From the NCBI RefSeq assembly GCF_017115105.1, contig NZ_JABXKH010000059.1:41969-105968 (forward strand): DNA of 64,000 bases, written 5' to 3'. The stretch comes from Nostoc sp. NMS2. Lineage in GTDB: Bacteria; Cyanobacteriota; Cyanobacteriia; Cyanobacteriales; Nostocaceae. Of this stretch, positions 47,408 to 56,561 are shown in pieces. The position numbers and the translations under genes were made by a program. Numbering within the stretch: position 1 is the stretch's first letter; every line of letters starts with the position of its first letter. Under the pieces are notes generated by a model, which was not told where the DNA came from, did no database searches, and was given only the letters and a program-made list of their open reading frames with translations.

Positions 47408-47816
47408 CGAACACCTCAGCTTGTGCCAACAACTGCTCTAATTCTTGCAGAAATTGTGGGCTTACGCACTTAGATTCTGCTGCTGTGGGTTTGACAATGA
47501 ACACTAATCGCCATCCTGGTGATAATTTTGGCAGCAGATTATATAAAGCAGAAGTAATTTGGCGTTTGATTCGGTTGCGAACCACTGCCCTTTTGCTGAC
47601 TTTTGTGCTTATGGAAATGCCAATGCGGATGCTGGCAAGATGCACAGGGTCACTTGGTTGTGTAGTTTGAGTGGCAGTGTCCAAAGAAGGTTTTCTTGAA
47701 CACAAAGGCTTTAAAGCTCTCAATGTTAAATGAGAGCCATTGCGCCGAATTCCTTCCCGGAAAACTGCCTGAAAATCTTTGCGCGATTTTAGTCGATTTG
47801 CTTTAGGCAAAGCCAC
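47394..47816 (-). CDS. rnpA: Ribonuclease P protein component
   Basis: 140 aa. It is the protein subunit of RNase P, which matures the 5' end of tRNAs. The start LPKANRLKSRKDFQAVFREG and the RNA-binding RNR-type motif KVSKRAVVRNRIKRQI are diagnostic. A short insert (SRKPSLDTATQTTQPSDPV) in the first half is typical of Nostocales. It follows rpmH by 25 bp. Confidence 0.95.
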   Translation of the reverse strand: MALPKANRLKSRKDFQAVFREGIRRNGSHLTLRALKPLCSRKPSLDTATQTTQPSDPVHLASIRIGISISTKVSKRAVVRNRIKRQITSALYNLLPKLSPGWRLVFIVKPTAAESKCVSPQFLQELEQLLAQAEVFDGNS

Positions 47817-47841
47817 AGATGCTCTTTTAGCTAAATATGCC

Positions 47842-47976
47842 CTAAACGCTCAAACGGTGACGGCCCTTTTTTCTCCTAGCTCTAATTACGTTTCTACCAT
47901 CTGGTGTCCGCATTCTGGCGCGAAAACCAGAGGTTCTTTTTCTCTTACGGCTAGTACCGCCTAGTGTTCTTTTCAT
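47842..47976 (-). CDS. rpmH: 50S ribosomal protein L34
   Basis: A 44-codon gene on the minus strand: [20 protein letters not shown], then [20 protein letters not shown] and RLSV. The MRT..GR.V...RR.KGR signature is that of L34. The start ATG is at 47974-47976, with AGGAGAACAGT upstream. It heads the rpmH-rnpA-PH-yidC-khpB-yceD cluster. Confidence 0.97.
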   Translation of the reverse strand: MKRTLGGTSRKRKRTSGFRARMRTPDGRNVIRARRKKGRHRLSV

Positions 47977-48110
47977 ACTGTTCTCCTCTTAGGTGATTTT
48001 TATAAAAACTCACAATCTCTGATTGTATCACTTTTTTAGTGAATTGGGAATTGGGCATTGGTTCTTCTCCCTGATCTCCCTCATCTCCCTTTGCTCTCCA
48101 CTTCCCACTC

Positions 48111-48623
48111 TTAATTGAAGCTCAAAATCCATGTTCCCAGGTAACGCAGTAGTGGCACATCACCAGGGGAAAGTACTTGACAGCGAAAATAGAAAACTCC
48201 ACCGAAGGCTGGGTTTTTCACGTTAGATAAGACTACCTCAACTGCACTACCTGCTGGTACTGGCTCTTGGGGAAAAATATTAATCAGCTTACCTTCTTTG
48301 TCCCACTTCACCTCAGAAAGCGGAACCGCTTTGCCTTTGACTCGGACTTCAATTTTTTTCTGGTCAAAAGTTCCTTTGTAATAATCAGGGTAAGTAATGG
48401 CAAATTGACCAACTGCTAATTTCATTTTTTGGGCTGGAATCCTTAATATGTATCGATCCCAACCATTAGCTTGCCCACCAAAATCTAATCTAAAAGGCAG
48501 CTGATTTTCGGCTTTTACGCCGCTAAACAGCGTAAATCCAGGTAAACTTTGTGCCCAAGTTAGGGCTGGAAATCCAGTCACTAGACAGCTAGTCACGGCT
48601 AAAGCGGAAAGTAAACGTCGCAT
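48111..48623 (-). CDS. DUF2808 exported protein
   Basis: 170 aa with a signal peptide (LLSALAVTSCLVTGFPALTWAQ, cleavage after AWAQ-like site near residue 25). The body fits DUF2808: YILRIPAQKMKLAVGQFAIT, YPDYYKGTFDQKKIEVRVKG, NVKNPAFGGVFYFRCQVLSP. Members are cyanobacterial envelope or periplasmic proteins of unknown role. Monocistronic; the neighbouring rpmH cluster starts 134 bp away on the same strand. Confidence 0.85.
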   Translation of the reverse strand: MRRLLSALAVTSCLVTGFPALTWAQSLPGFTLFSGVKAENQLPFRLDFGGQANGWDRYILRIPAQKMKLAVGQFAITYPDYYKGTFDQKKIEVRVKGKAVPLSEVKWDKEGKLINIFPQEPVPAGSAVEVVLSNVKNPAFGGVFYFRCQVLSPGDVPLLRYLGTWILSFN

Positions 48624-49384
48624 AATTGAGCTTCCTCTACCAAAAAATAAATCTGTTATCTAAAATAACCGTGTGTTAGTATTCGTTACTAAAGTTTACT
48701 ACTCACTTCCTGACAATTGACGTTCAGTAACAACAAAAAGTGCCATCCTCCCTGATGTTTGGACGGCAGTAAAATTGCTTAGTTATAGATATTACATAGA
48801 ATTAATTTAATTCATTACCCTTATAGAGTGCTGATTTGATGGCTAAATTGGTCAAATTTTGAACTCAATAGAAACACAGTTGGGATTGGATTGTGTTTCT
48901 AAATATGTATAAGTGTATCTAAATTTGAGAATTTTGTTATAAAAATTGAGGTGTGGCATCAGCGATCGCCAGTTAACTTGGGCTAAATTGATTAAAATAA
49001 GTTGGAATCGAAGTCGTAATCATTAAAATTTGATTGGGAATTTATCAAGCTTTCAAAATTCGGTCAATATTACTCTATAAGAAAGGAATACCAAAATTTC
49101 TCAATCCCGAAAATAAGTTGAAGATAAAGATGCAAAATTTGGGAATCAATTTAGGATGTGCAATACATAACCCTGTTTGCAACTATCTAAAAATATGACA
49201 TCTGCGAGCGGCAAAGTCAGGCTTTGCCTGGATAGCTAAGAGTGGGAGAGGAAAGTTTCAAGGTTCAATCTACAAGTAAAAGTCATGGTTGATGTTCCTG
49301 CCTAAGTACTATGAATGCGGGATATCCCTTATCTAGACAATCGCTTACTTGGCAGAGATTAGGTATTTATCTTCAGGAGATTTC
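48624..49384. other. Divergent spacer, 761 bp
   Basis: Long AT-rich region between the DUF2808 gene and the transhydrogenase operon. A hairpin GGCAAAGTCAGGCTTTGCC lies at 49211-49229. No protein frame is credible. The length leaves room for a long 5' leader or a small RNA, but I see no direct sign of either. Confidence 0.45.
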
Positions 49385-50557
49385 ATGAGAATAGCAGTTG
49401 CTAAAGAAATTGAAGTTTGTGAACGTCGTGTGGCATTAATTCCTGACACCGTTGCTCGATTGGTAAAACAAGGTTTGGAAGTTTGGGTAGAAACAGGTGC
49501 AGGAGAGCGATCTTTTTTCAGCGATCCTGACTATGAAGCCGCAGGAGCCACGATAATCAGCGATACTGCCAAATTATGGGGCGAAACAGATATTCTGCTG
49601 AAAGTCAGCCCACCACAAGAACGAGAAGATGGACGTTCAGAAGTTGATTTGTTGAAGGAAGGGGCTGTATTAGTCAGTTTCCTCAATCCTTTAGGAAATC
49701 CTGTTGTGGCACAGCAACTAGCAAATCGGAAAGTCACAGCCTTGAGTATGGAGATGATTCCCCGTACCACCAGGGCGCAAAGTATGGATGCTTTGTCCTC
49801 GCAAGCTTCATTAGCAGGTTACAAGGCAGTATTAATTGCGGCAGCCGCATTACCGAAATATTTCCCAATGTTAACCACAGCCGCCGGGACGATCGCTCCA
49901 GCGAAAGTATTTATTATGGGTGCTGGTGTCGCCGGTTTGCAAGCGATCGCCACAGCTAGACGTTTGGGAGCAGTGGTAGAAGCCTTTGATATCCGTCCCG
50001 CCGTTAAAGAAGAAGTGCAAAGCTTAGGGGCAAAATTCGTTGAAGTCAAATTAGAAGAAGAAACCGTCGCTGCTGGCGGTTACGCCAAAGAAATTTCTGA
50101 GGCTAGCAAACAACGAACCCAAGAAGTTGTCGCCGAACACATCAAAAATTCTGATGTGGTGATTACCACCGCTCAAGTACCTGGAAGACAAGCACCACGG
50201 CTCGTTACAGAAGAAATGGTGGCACAAATGAAACCAGGTTCAGTAATTGTGGATTTAGCTGCTGAACAGGGTGGTAACTGCGCCTGTACTGAACCAGGTA
50301 AAGATATTGTGTGGAACGGTGTGACAATTATCGGCCCCATCAATCTCCCATCATCAATGCCAATTCACGCCAGCCAATTGTATGCCAAGAACGTTACGTC
50401 ATTGATGCAACTGCTAATTAAAGACAAAGCTTTACAGGTAGACTTTAGCGACGACATCGTTGATGCGGCTTGCGTTACCCACGCTGGTGAAATTCGCAAT
50501 CAACGAGTGCGCGATGCGCTACAAGCTTTGAATACTCAACAACCGGCGGTTAATTAG
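49385..50557 (+). CDS. pntA: NAD(P)+ transhydrogenase, alpha-1 subunit
   Basis: 390 aa; the NAD(H)-binding domain I of the proton-translocating transhydrogenase. It begins MRIAVAKEIEVCERRVALIP; ATG at 49385 is preceded by CAGGAGATTTC, so the upstream ATG at 49349 is not used. It shows RTTRAQSMDALSSQASLAGY, FIMGAGVAGLQAIATARRLG and DLAAEQGGNCACTEPGKD. As in other cyanobacteria, the membrane part is a separate gene (alpha-2) directly downstream. The enzyme makes NADPH from NADH using the proton gradient. Confidence 0.95.
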   Translation: MRIAVAKEIEVCERRVALIPDTVARLVKQGLEVWVETGAGERSFFSDPDYEAAGATIISDTAKLWGETDILLKVSPPQEREDGRSEVDLLKEGAVLVSFLNPLGNPVVAQQLANRKVTALSMEMIPRTTRAQSMDALSSQASLAGYKAVLIAAAALPKYFPMLTTAAGTIAPAKVFIMGAGVAGLQAIATARRLGAVVEAFDIRPAVKEEVQSLGAKFVEVKLEEETVAAGGYAKEISEASKQRTQEVVAEHIKNSDVVITTAQVPGRQAPRLVTEEMVAQMKPGSVIVDLAAEQGGNCACTEPGKDIVWNGVTIIGPINLPSSMPIHASQLYAKNVTSLMQLLIKDKALQVDFSDDIVDAACVTHAGEIRNQRVRDALQALNTQQPAVN

Positions 50558-50567
50558 GGACTAGGAA

Positions 50568-50641
50568 TTTTAGATTTTAGATTTTGGATTTTAGATTGGA
50601 ATTCAATCCAAAATTGTCAATCCAAAATCCAAAATTGAATC
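50568..50641. repeat. Short tandem and inverted repeats (GGATTTTAGATT / AATCCAAAAT)
   Basis: TTTTAGATTTTAGATTTTGG is followed by AATCCAAAATCCAAAATTGA, so the region is both a heptamer-like repeat and an inverted repeat. It fills the gap between pntA and pntA2 within the operon. Confidence 0.7.
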
Positions 50642-50676
50642 GCCTAATGCCAATTTATACAAGGAGTTTTGATTTC

Positions 50677-50970
50677 ATGACAGAGGCATTACTTGCTGCT
50701 TTGTTTGTATTTGTGTTGGCATCTTTTATCGGCTTTGAAGTCATCAACAAAATCCCACCGACTCTACACACACCCTTAATGTCAGGCTCAAACGCGATTT
50801 CTGGCATTGCGGTACTTGGAGCAATAGTTGCTGCTGGTGCGAGAGATACAAGTGTATCCGTAATTCTCGGTTTGATTGCTGTAGTATTAGCAACAATCAA
50901 CGTTGTGGGTGGTTTTTTAGTGACAGACAGAATGTTGCAAATGTTCAAGAAGAAGGAGATTAAGGCGTGA
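50677..50970 (+). CDS. NAD(P)+ transhydrogenase, alpha-2 membrane subunit
   Basis: 97 aa with three membrane helices (LLAALFVFVLASFIGFEVIN, NAISGIAVLGAIVAAGA, VILGLIAVVLATINVVGGFL) and the motif NKIPPTLHTPLMSGSNAISG. The open frame begins earlier, but ATACAAGGAGTTTTGATTTC before ATG at 50677 sets the start. It is the alpha-2 part of domain II and ends 1 bp overlapping pntB (GTGA). Confidence 0.93.
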   Translation: MTEALLAALFVFVLASFIGFEVINKIPPTLHTPLMSGSNAISGIAVLGAIVAAGARDTSVSVILGLIAVVLATINVVGGFLVTDRMLQMFKKKEIKA

Positions 50971-52373
50971 GCGACTTTTTACCAACTGGCATTCAGCTGA
51001 CGTACTTAGTCGCTGCATCGTTATTCATTCTGGGCTTGAAAAAGCTGGGATCACCTGCTACTGCGAGAAACGGTAATATTGTAGCGGCTGTGGGGATGCT
51101 ACTGGCGATCGCAGCGACAATGCTCGATCAGCATGTGTTGAACTACGAGATGATATTGTTGGGCTTGGCTATAGGATCGTTGATTGGTGCGATCGTTGCC
51201 TACAAAGTCCAAATGACCGAAATGCCCCAAATGGTGGGTTTACTCAACGGCTTGGGCGGTGCAGCTTCGGCATTAGTCGCCGTTGCCGAATTCTGGCGGT
51301 TATTAGATAGTTCGCAGGCGATACCGCTAGATGTGAACATTTCTATGTTATTGGACGTGTTAATTGGTGGTGTTACCTTTACAGGTAGTTTTCTCGCCTT
51401 TGCCAAATTGCAAGGTTTAATTAGCGGTTCCCCGATTACATTTCCATTCCAGCAACCATTTAACCTCTTGCTTCTGGGTGCTTATTTGGTAGGTAGTGCC
51501 TATTTAATCATCACACCAGATAGCTTACCCATATTCTTGGGAGTGGTTGGCGTTTCATTAGTGCTGGGTGTGATGTTCGTCATCCCCATTGGTGGCGGCG
51601 ATATGCCGGTGGTAATCTCGCTGTTGAACTCATTGTCAGGTGTGGCGGCGGCGGCAGCTGGTTTCGTGGTGATGAACAATATGTTAATCATCGCTGGTGC
51701 TTTGGTAGGAGCCTCCGGGTTAATCCTCACCGAAATTATGTGTAAGGCAATGAACCGCTCCCTATTTAGTGTGCTGTTCAGCGCTTTTGGTACAGGTTCT
51801 AGTTCTGGTGGTGCTGCTGCTAGTGGTGGTGCAACCGATCAAACCGTCCGCAGTATCGATCCTGAAGAAGGGGCGATGATGTTGGGTTATGCCCGTTCTG
51901 TGGTGATTGTGCCTGGTTATGGTATGGCAGTTGCCCAAGCACAACACAGTGTGCGGGAATTGTCAGATCAGTTAGAAAAAATGGGCGTTGATGTCAAGTA
52001 TGCCATTCACCCCGTTGCTGGGAGAATGCCGGGGCACATGAATGTGTTACTTGCAGAGGCAAATGTGCCTTATACCCAGTTGTACGACATGGATGATATT
52101 AATCCCCAGTTTGAGCAAGCAGATGTGGCTTTAATAATTGGGGCAAATGATGTGGTAAATCCGGCGGCGCGGAGTGATAAAAATAGCCCGATTTATGGGA
52201 TGCCGATTTTGGAAGTAGATCGGGCGAAGCAGACGATTGTAATTAAGCGCGGGATGAGTACGGGTTTTGCCGGTGTAGATAATGAGTTGTTCTACAAGGA
52301 TAAAACTACGATGCTTTTTGGTAGCGCTAAGGATATGGTGGCGAAGTTGGTTTCGGAAGTGAAGCAACTTTAA
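50967..52373 (+). CDS. pntB: NAD(P)+ transhydrogenase, beta subunit
   Basis: 468 aa starting at GTG within the alpha-2 stop. Eight or nine membrane helices form the proton channel of domain II, followed by the NADP(H)-binding domain III: VVIVPGYGMAVAQAQHSVRE, HPVAGRMPGHMNVLLAEANV, and INPQFEQADVALIIGANDVV. Full length. With pntA and the alpha-2 gene it forms a complete three-gene transhydrogenase operon in the thylakoid or plasma membrane. Confidence 0.95.
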   Translation: MSDFLPTGIQLTYLVAASLFILGLKKLGSPATARNGNIVAAVGMLLAIAATMLDQHVLNYEMILLGLAIGSLIGAIVAYKVQMTEMPQMVGLLNGLGGAASALVAVAEFWRLLDSSQAIPLDVNISMLLDVLIGGVTFTGSFLAFAKLQGLISGSPITFPFQQPFNLLLLGAYLVGSAYLIITPDSLPIFLGVVGVSLVLGVMFVIPIGGGDMPVVISLLNSLSGVAAAAAGFVVMNNMLIIAGALVGASGLILTEIMCKAMNRSLFSVLFSAFGTGSSSGGAAASGGATDQTVRSIDPEEGAMMLGYARSVVIVPGYGMAVAQAQHSVRELSDQLEKMGVDVKYAIHPVAGRMPGHMNVLLAEANVPYTQLYDMDDINPQFEQADVALIIGANDVVNPAARSDKNSPIYGMPILEVDRAKQTIVIKRGMSTGFAGVDNELFYKDKTTMLFGSAKDMVAKLVSEVKQL

Positions 52374-52581
52374 CGAACCGAGAAGGAACGGAGGGCGCGA
52401 AGTAAAGAAAGAATTAGAGAGTTTATTTGCCTTGGGGGTGTGATATTCCCAGGGCAAGTTTTTTTGTTGGGGAATTACCTCATGCAAAGAAGACTTTAAG
52501 AACTGTGAGTGTTGGCTGTTAATCTAAGCTCGAATTTGGGAAATTTATAAATATAGGCACAATATAGTTAGCGATAAATTT

Positions 52582-54585
52582 ATGAATAGCTCTAACTCAG
52601 AAGTAACTTTAGAATCTTTGGCATTGCGGATTTCACAGTTAGAACTGGAACAGGATCTCCGACGAAAAAATATTGCTTGGCTAAAACAGTATTTTGATGA
52701 ATTTAAACAAGAATTTAACAATAGGACTGAATTAGAGCAGATTGAAATCATACAACAAGATATCGCATCTTTAATTACACAAGTCGCAAAAGTACAACAG
52801 CCCCTCAATCATCTGTCTAATATTAGTGAAAATTTAGATAATAGTGAGGTATCAATTGAGGAAGCGAATTTAGATTATCCTGAAGTAGTGAATCATGTTT
52901 TTGAAATGGTTGAGCAGCAAGAAAGTCAAGCAGATTTGGTAAAACCAGTTATTAATTATGAAAGTAAGCAAAAGGAGGAAATTGATGTAGCCAAGGAAGA
53001 GATAGAAAATAGCGCTGTTTTTAGGGATTTAGAATTTAAGATTGAGAGGACAATGTGGCTAGTTAACATAATTTATGCAGCACAGGAAGACAGCCATAAC
53101 TTCCCTATTGATGCAGAAGAATTTTGGCGGCTGTATAAATTAGGAAAACGTGATTTTAACGGAATTAATCTGGCTGGAGTCAATTTGAGTGGAACAGGTT
53201 TAGCAGATGGGGTTAACCTAAGTCAAGCAAATTTGACAAATGCTAATCTAACTAATGTCAAGTGGAGTAAAGTCAATTTGAGTGGTGCAAATCTTCGAGG
53301 AGCAAATAGCAGCAAAGGCAACTTTTCTCAGGCCAATTTGAGTGAAGCTGATTTAAGTTTTGCAATCCTAACTCATGTCGATCTTAGTTCTGCTAACATA
53401 ATTCGTGCAAACTTCCAAGGAGCAGATATCAGTGAAGCTAACTTATCTCATGCCAATTTGACTGAAGCTAAATTAAATGAAGCATACCTTCACAAAACAC
53501 AACTTAAGTCAGCAAATTTAGAGAAAGCAACACTTATAAAAACTAATCTTAGTAAAGCTGATTTAAATGGAGCATATTTACGGGAAGCGAACTTAAGCGA
53601 AGCTAATCTCAGTAGTTCTCAACTCTATGGAGGAGTCAATCTCAGTATGGCTAATCTGCAAGGGGTAAATTTAAGTGGAGCAAATATGAGACAAGCGAAG
53701 CTCATGAGAGCAGACCTAAGTAATGCTAATATGAGTCAAGTCAATTTACTAGAAGCGAACTTAGAAGGAGCAAAGCTTCAAGGAACAAATCTAAATTATA
53801 GCTTTTACGACTCAACAACTATCTTCCCCACAGAATTTGATGCTGCTGCAAGTGGGGCTTATTTAATTGCTCCTGGCTCATCGCTAAATAATGCTAACTT
53901 GGCAGGTGTAAACTTAAGTGATGTGAATTTATCTGAAGCAGATTTACAAGGAGCAGACTTAAGTGAAGCGAATTTAGAAGGAGCTAACTTAAGTAACGCT
54001 AACTTGAGTGATGCAAAACTCACTAAGGCTAATTTAAAAAATGCAAAGTTCAGTTATGCAAATATGAATAAAGTCCACTTAAGTGGAGCCAATTTGACAA
54101 ACTTAAGTATGGTTGCTGCTAATTTAGAAGGAGCTAACTTAAGTCAAACAAATCTTAGTAATGCAAATTTAACTGCTACAAATCTGAGTGGAGCAAATCT
54201 AATACAGTCAAGGTTGTATGGAGCTATACTAACTGCCGTAGACCTCAGTCAAGCAAATCTTAGTGGTGCTACGGTATCCGATGGCGGTGGTGTTTCTGGT
54301 TTGAATTTAGCGGGTGCTAACTTAACAGGTGCTAATCTGACAGCAGTACGCCTTCTTGGGAACCTCTCAGGAGCAAATTTTACCTCCGCAAATCTCAGAG
54401 CAGCAAAGCTTGAGAATGCTAACCTCAGTGAGGCAAACTTCTCTTTAGCAGATTTAAGTGGAGTGAATCTGAAAGATACAAAGTTAGAAAAAGCCAACTT
54501 AAAAGATGCAAATATGAGTGGAGCAGATTTATACCGTGCAACTCTAGCTGGTGCAATTATGCCAGATGGTACAATCCACGATTAG
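52582..54585 (+). CDS. Pentapeptide repeat protein with coiled-coil N-terminus, 667 aa
   Basis: The first 200 residues are charged helices (LALRISQLELEQDLRRKNIA, ELEQIEIIQQDIASLITQVA) with a coiled-coil pattern. From about residue 195 two long arrays of A(N/D)LXX repeats follow (NLSGANLRGANSSKGNFSQA and many more), forming a right-handed beta-helix. A non-repeat break (SFYDSTTIFPTEFDAAASGA, about residue 410) separates them. Pentapeptide proteins are numerous in cyanobacteria, with mostly unknown roles; no export signal is seen. The repetitive DNA gives several open shadows on the other strand. Confidence 0.85.
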   Translation: MNSSNSEVTLESLALRISQLELEQDLRRKNIAWLKQYFDEFKQEFNNRTELEQIEIIQQDIASLITQVAKVQQPLNHLSNISENLDNSEVSIEEANLDYPEVVNHVFEMVEQQESQADLVKPVINYESKQKEEIDVAKEEIENSAVFRDLEFKIERTMWLVNIIYAAQEDSHNFPIDAEEFWRLYKLGKRDFNGINLAGVNLSGTGLADGVNLSQANLTNANLTNVKWSKVNLSGANLRGANSSKGNFSQANLSEADLSFAILTHVDLSSANIIRANFQGADISEANLSHANLTEAKLNEAYLHKTQLKSANLEKATLIKTNLSKADLNGAYLREANLSEANLSSSQLYGGVNLSMANLQGVNLSGANMRQAKLMRADLSNANMSQVNLLEANLEGAKLQGTNLNYSFYDSTTIFPTEFDAAASGAYLIAPGSSLNNANLAGVNLSDVNLSEADLQGADLSEANLEGANLSNANLSDAKLTKANLKNAKFSYANMNKVHLSGANLTNLSMVAANLEGANLSQTNLSNANLTATNLSGANLIQSRLYGAILTAVDLSQANLSGATVSDGGGVSGLNLAGANLTGANLTAVRLLGNLSGANFTSANLRAAKLENANLSEANFSLADLSGVNLKDTKLEKANLKDANMSGADLYRATLAGAIMPDGTIHD

Positions 54586-54781
54586 ACTTTGATGCATTTA
54601 ACCAAAAGAGCGATCGCCTGCAAAATCTCCAGTGTGCGATCGCTCTCTTTTTCCTCTGCGTTCTCTGCGCCTCTGCGGTTGGTTAAAAAGAGCGATCGCT
54701 TGCAAAATCTCTATTGTGCGTAGGCGAAGCCAGCCCTTGGCGAAGCCTCTTGTAGAGAAGGCATTGCTCTTGACAATATAA
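54586..54781. repeat. Repeat cluster: GCGATCGC(C/T)TGCAAAATCTC units and a small dispersed repeat
   Basis: GCGATCGCCTGCAAAATCTC (54610) and GCGATCGCTTGCAAAATCTC (54691) are near-copies; a third is at 55829. CTTGTAGAGAAGGCATTGCTC (about 54748) is shared with 55880-55910. Confidence 0.7.
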
Positions 54782-55231
54782 TTAAGACTGCGGTGTAACA
54801 TTGCGCGGATTAACAACTACAATCGCAGAAAAACGTTTAAAGTCATCAATATTAAATGTAAGGAGATGTGTAATCTGGTGCGTTATCATCGCTGCAACTA
54901 AGCGTGTATCATGCACCTGTTTTCCCATGACTTGATATTTAACAATTAGACATTCCCACTCACCAAAAATTGCAGGTGTATCAAGGTGTAGTATAAATAT
55001 CTTCTTGAGTTTCTCAGTTTCTTCTAATGCTTGAGCCGTGGATAAACCTAAACCATTACTATTAATTGGTCTTGTAGCAACAGCCCAAAACTCAATGATA
55101 TTCTGTGGAATTATATATAATAATTCCACTTGCCTCTTGAGCATCAAGATGGCTCTTTGAGTATCAAAGTGCATTGGGCTATTCTTTTGTACCAAACGCA
55201 GCAAAATATTAGTATCCACCAAATAGCTCAT
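54782..55231 (-). CDS. PIN-domain toxin (VapC-like)
   Basis: 149 aa with the PIN RNase acidic set: VDTNILLRLV (D7), NIIEFWAVATRP (E47 or so), VHDTRLVAAM (D104) and LLTFNIDDFKRF. It probably cleaves RNA when free of its antitoxin. Its ATG overlaps the stop of the antitoxin gene (ATGA), so the two are translationally coupled. Confidence 0.85.
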   Translation of the reverse strand: MSYLVDTNILLRLVQKNSPMHFDTQRAILMLKRQVELLYIIPQNIIEFWAVATRPINSNGLGLSTAQALEETEKLKKIFILHLDTPAIFGEWECLIVKYQVMGKQVHDTRLVAAMITHQITHLLTFNIDDFKRFSAIVVVNPRNVTPQS

Positions 55232-55506
55232 AACATTTCATCTTCTCTGGTGTAAATACTCTCTCGACTAATCGCTGCATCTGAAAGTGCTGGCGCTAAA
55301 GAAAAAGCAGGACTATTTATTAAATCTGTTAATATAGCTTCCCATTCTTCCTGAGTTGATACTTGATAAAAAAAACTTTCTTCATGGCTGGCTAAACTGT
55401 TTTCAATCAGAGATGCAAGATAAGCTTCTACCGATAAACCTTGTGCAGCAGCTTCAGCAATGAGACGAGCCTCTATTTCTGGTTTCAATTGCAACTGTAT
55501 GGTCAT
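55228..55506 (-). CDS. Antitoxin of the PIN toxin (ribbon-helix-helix type)
   Basis: About 92 aa from ATG at 55504-55506, which has TTAGGAGACAACAA upstream; the longer open frame to 55545 is less likely. The first part reads MTIQLQLKPEIEARLIAEAA, AQGLSVEAYLASLIENSL, an RHH-like DNA-binding fold. The C-terminal half is disordered and would wrap the toxin. Typical VapB-like partner. Confidence 0.75.
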   Translation of the reverse strand: MTIQLQLKPEIEARLIAEAAAQGLSVEAYLASLIENSLASHEESFFYQVSTQEEWEAILTDLINSPAFSLAPALSDAAISRESIYTREDEML

Positions 55507-55516
55507 TTGTTGTCTC

Positions 55517-55777
55517 CTAATTCCCTGAGTTGTAGAAGCCTTCATCTGGATAATGGCAAAAGTTTTCTCCCTCTAAGTCAGAGAATATATCTAATTCACT
55601 ACCAGGTGCATAATCTGCAATAGCTGTCACTGCCGCTAGTGTTAATTGGCGTTTTTGCTCATCTTTGGTAAGTGAGTTTTTTTCTTGAAGAACCAATTGC
55701 AGGGCTGACTCAGCTATCTTCAGGCGATCGCTTATGCTCAGGTTTGGGAGTGCTTGGAGAATTTCTTTAGTTTCCAT
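55517..55777 (-). CDS. Small conserved cyanobacterial protein, possible antitoxin component, 86 aa
   Basis: MEIKEILQ-type start (METKEILQALPNLSISDRLK), then IAESALQLVLQEKNSLTKDE, AAVTAIADYAPGSELDIFSD, LEGENFCHYPDEGF. This family sits in front of many cyanobacterial toxin genes. Here it precedes the RHH antitoxin / PIN toxin pair by about 10 bp, making a three-gene cassette, so an antitoxin-like role is plausible but not shown. Confidence 0.65.
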   Translation of the reverse strand: METKEILQALPNLSISDRLKIAESALQLVLQEKNSLTKDEQKRQLTLAAVTAIADYAPGSELDIFSDLEGENFCHYPDEGFYNSGN

Positions 55778-55828
55778 ATTAATTTATAGAGCAACTTATA
55801 TTACTAATGCTAGTGAAATTATAATAAG

Positions 55829-55920
55829 CGATCGCCTGAAAAATCTCCACAGTGCGTAGGCGTTCGCGTAGCGTCTCGTAGAGAAGCCCGCCAAAGGCAT
55901 TGCCTGCAAAATCTCTACTC
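55829..55920. repeat. Small dispersed repeat cluster
   Basis: GCGATCGCCTGAAAAATCTC, then GTAGGCGTTCGCGTAGCGTC and TCGTAGAGAAGCCCGCCAAA. Related to the copies at 636-669 and 54691-54770. Confidence 0.7.
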
Positions 55921-55931
55921 TGTGATTATGA

Positions 55932-56387
55932 TTAATTTGGAAAAAAATCAGAATCTAAGGTTTCATCAACAGAAAAAGGATAGTCTTTAGGAAAAATAGA
56001 CAGAGGAAGCCCTGTTTCAATAGATGCTTCTTTTCTAGCGTGTTGGTAACAACTGTCAAAAACTTCCGTGTAATAGTATTTTAAGCTAGGACTATCTACA
56101 AATGCTTCTTGTAATCTTTGACGATGTTCATAGATTGTATATAACCAGCTATTAGATCGGTTCTGGGGTTGAAATTTGTATTTGAGAAGGTGCATTAAAA
56201 GCACTCTAAGATTACTCCTTAAAGCATTTTTATCACTTCTACCCATACTTTCAATTTCTTCAATTAAATTTTCTAACTCTAATTCTAAAAATTTTTTGTT
56301 TTTTAATAAATCAACAGTGTGTTCTAACCACAAATGATAATCTTGTGCATAGAGACTATTGGTTTTAGGAACAGATTGATTGCTCAT
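55932..56387 (-). CDS. DUF29 family protein
   Basis: 151 aa. It matches DUF29: LYAQDYHLWLEHTVDLLKNK, LELELENLIEEIESMGRSDK, NALRSNLRVLLMHLLKYKFQ, and a Trp-containing C-terminal half (WLYTIYEHRQRLQEAF). DUF29 proteins are abundant, all-helical and of unknown function, often near mobile DNA in cyanobacteria. A GGAGAAGATT ribosome site precedes the ATG. Confidence 0.88.
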   Translation of the reverse strand: MSNQSVPKTNSLYAQDYHLWLEHTVDLLKNKKFLELELENLIEEIESMGRSDKNALRSNLRVLLMHLLKYKFQPQNRSNSWLYTIYEHRQRLQEAFVDSPSLKYYYTEVFDSCYQHARKEASIETGLPLSIFPKDYPFSVDETLDSDFFPN

Positions 56388-56561
56388 AATCTTCTCCTTT
56401 ATGGATATATAATTTTAACATTACTTCTTTTATTTCAGAATGTGCGTTAGCGTAGCTTACGGCTGATATCGCATTTTTCTTTGCGCCTCCGCATCAGACA
56501 AAAAAGCGTAAAGATATGCGTAGTGTTACCTAGAAAATGCTACCGCAGGCATCGCTAACCC

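Noticed and set aside
49211..49229. Hairpin in the spacer before pntA as a riboswitch
   Set aside because: A simple 7-bp stem with no conserved riboswitch features; no claim can be made.
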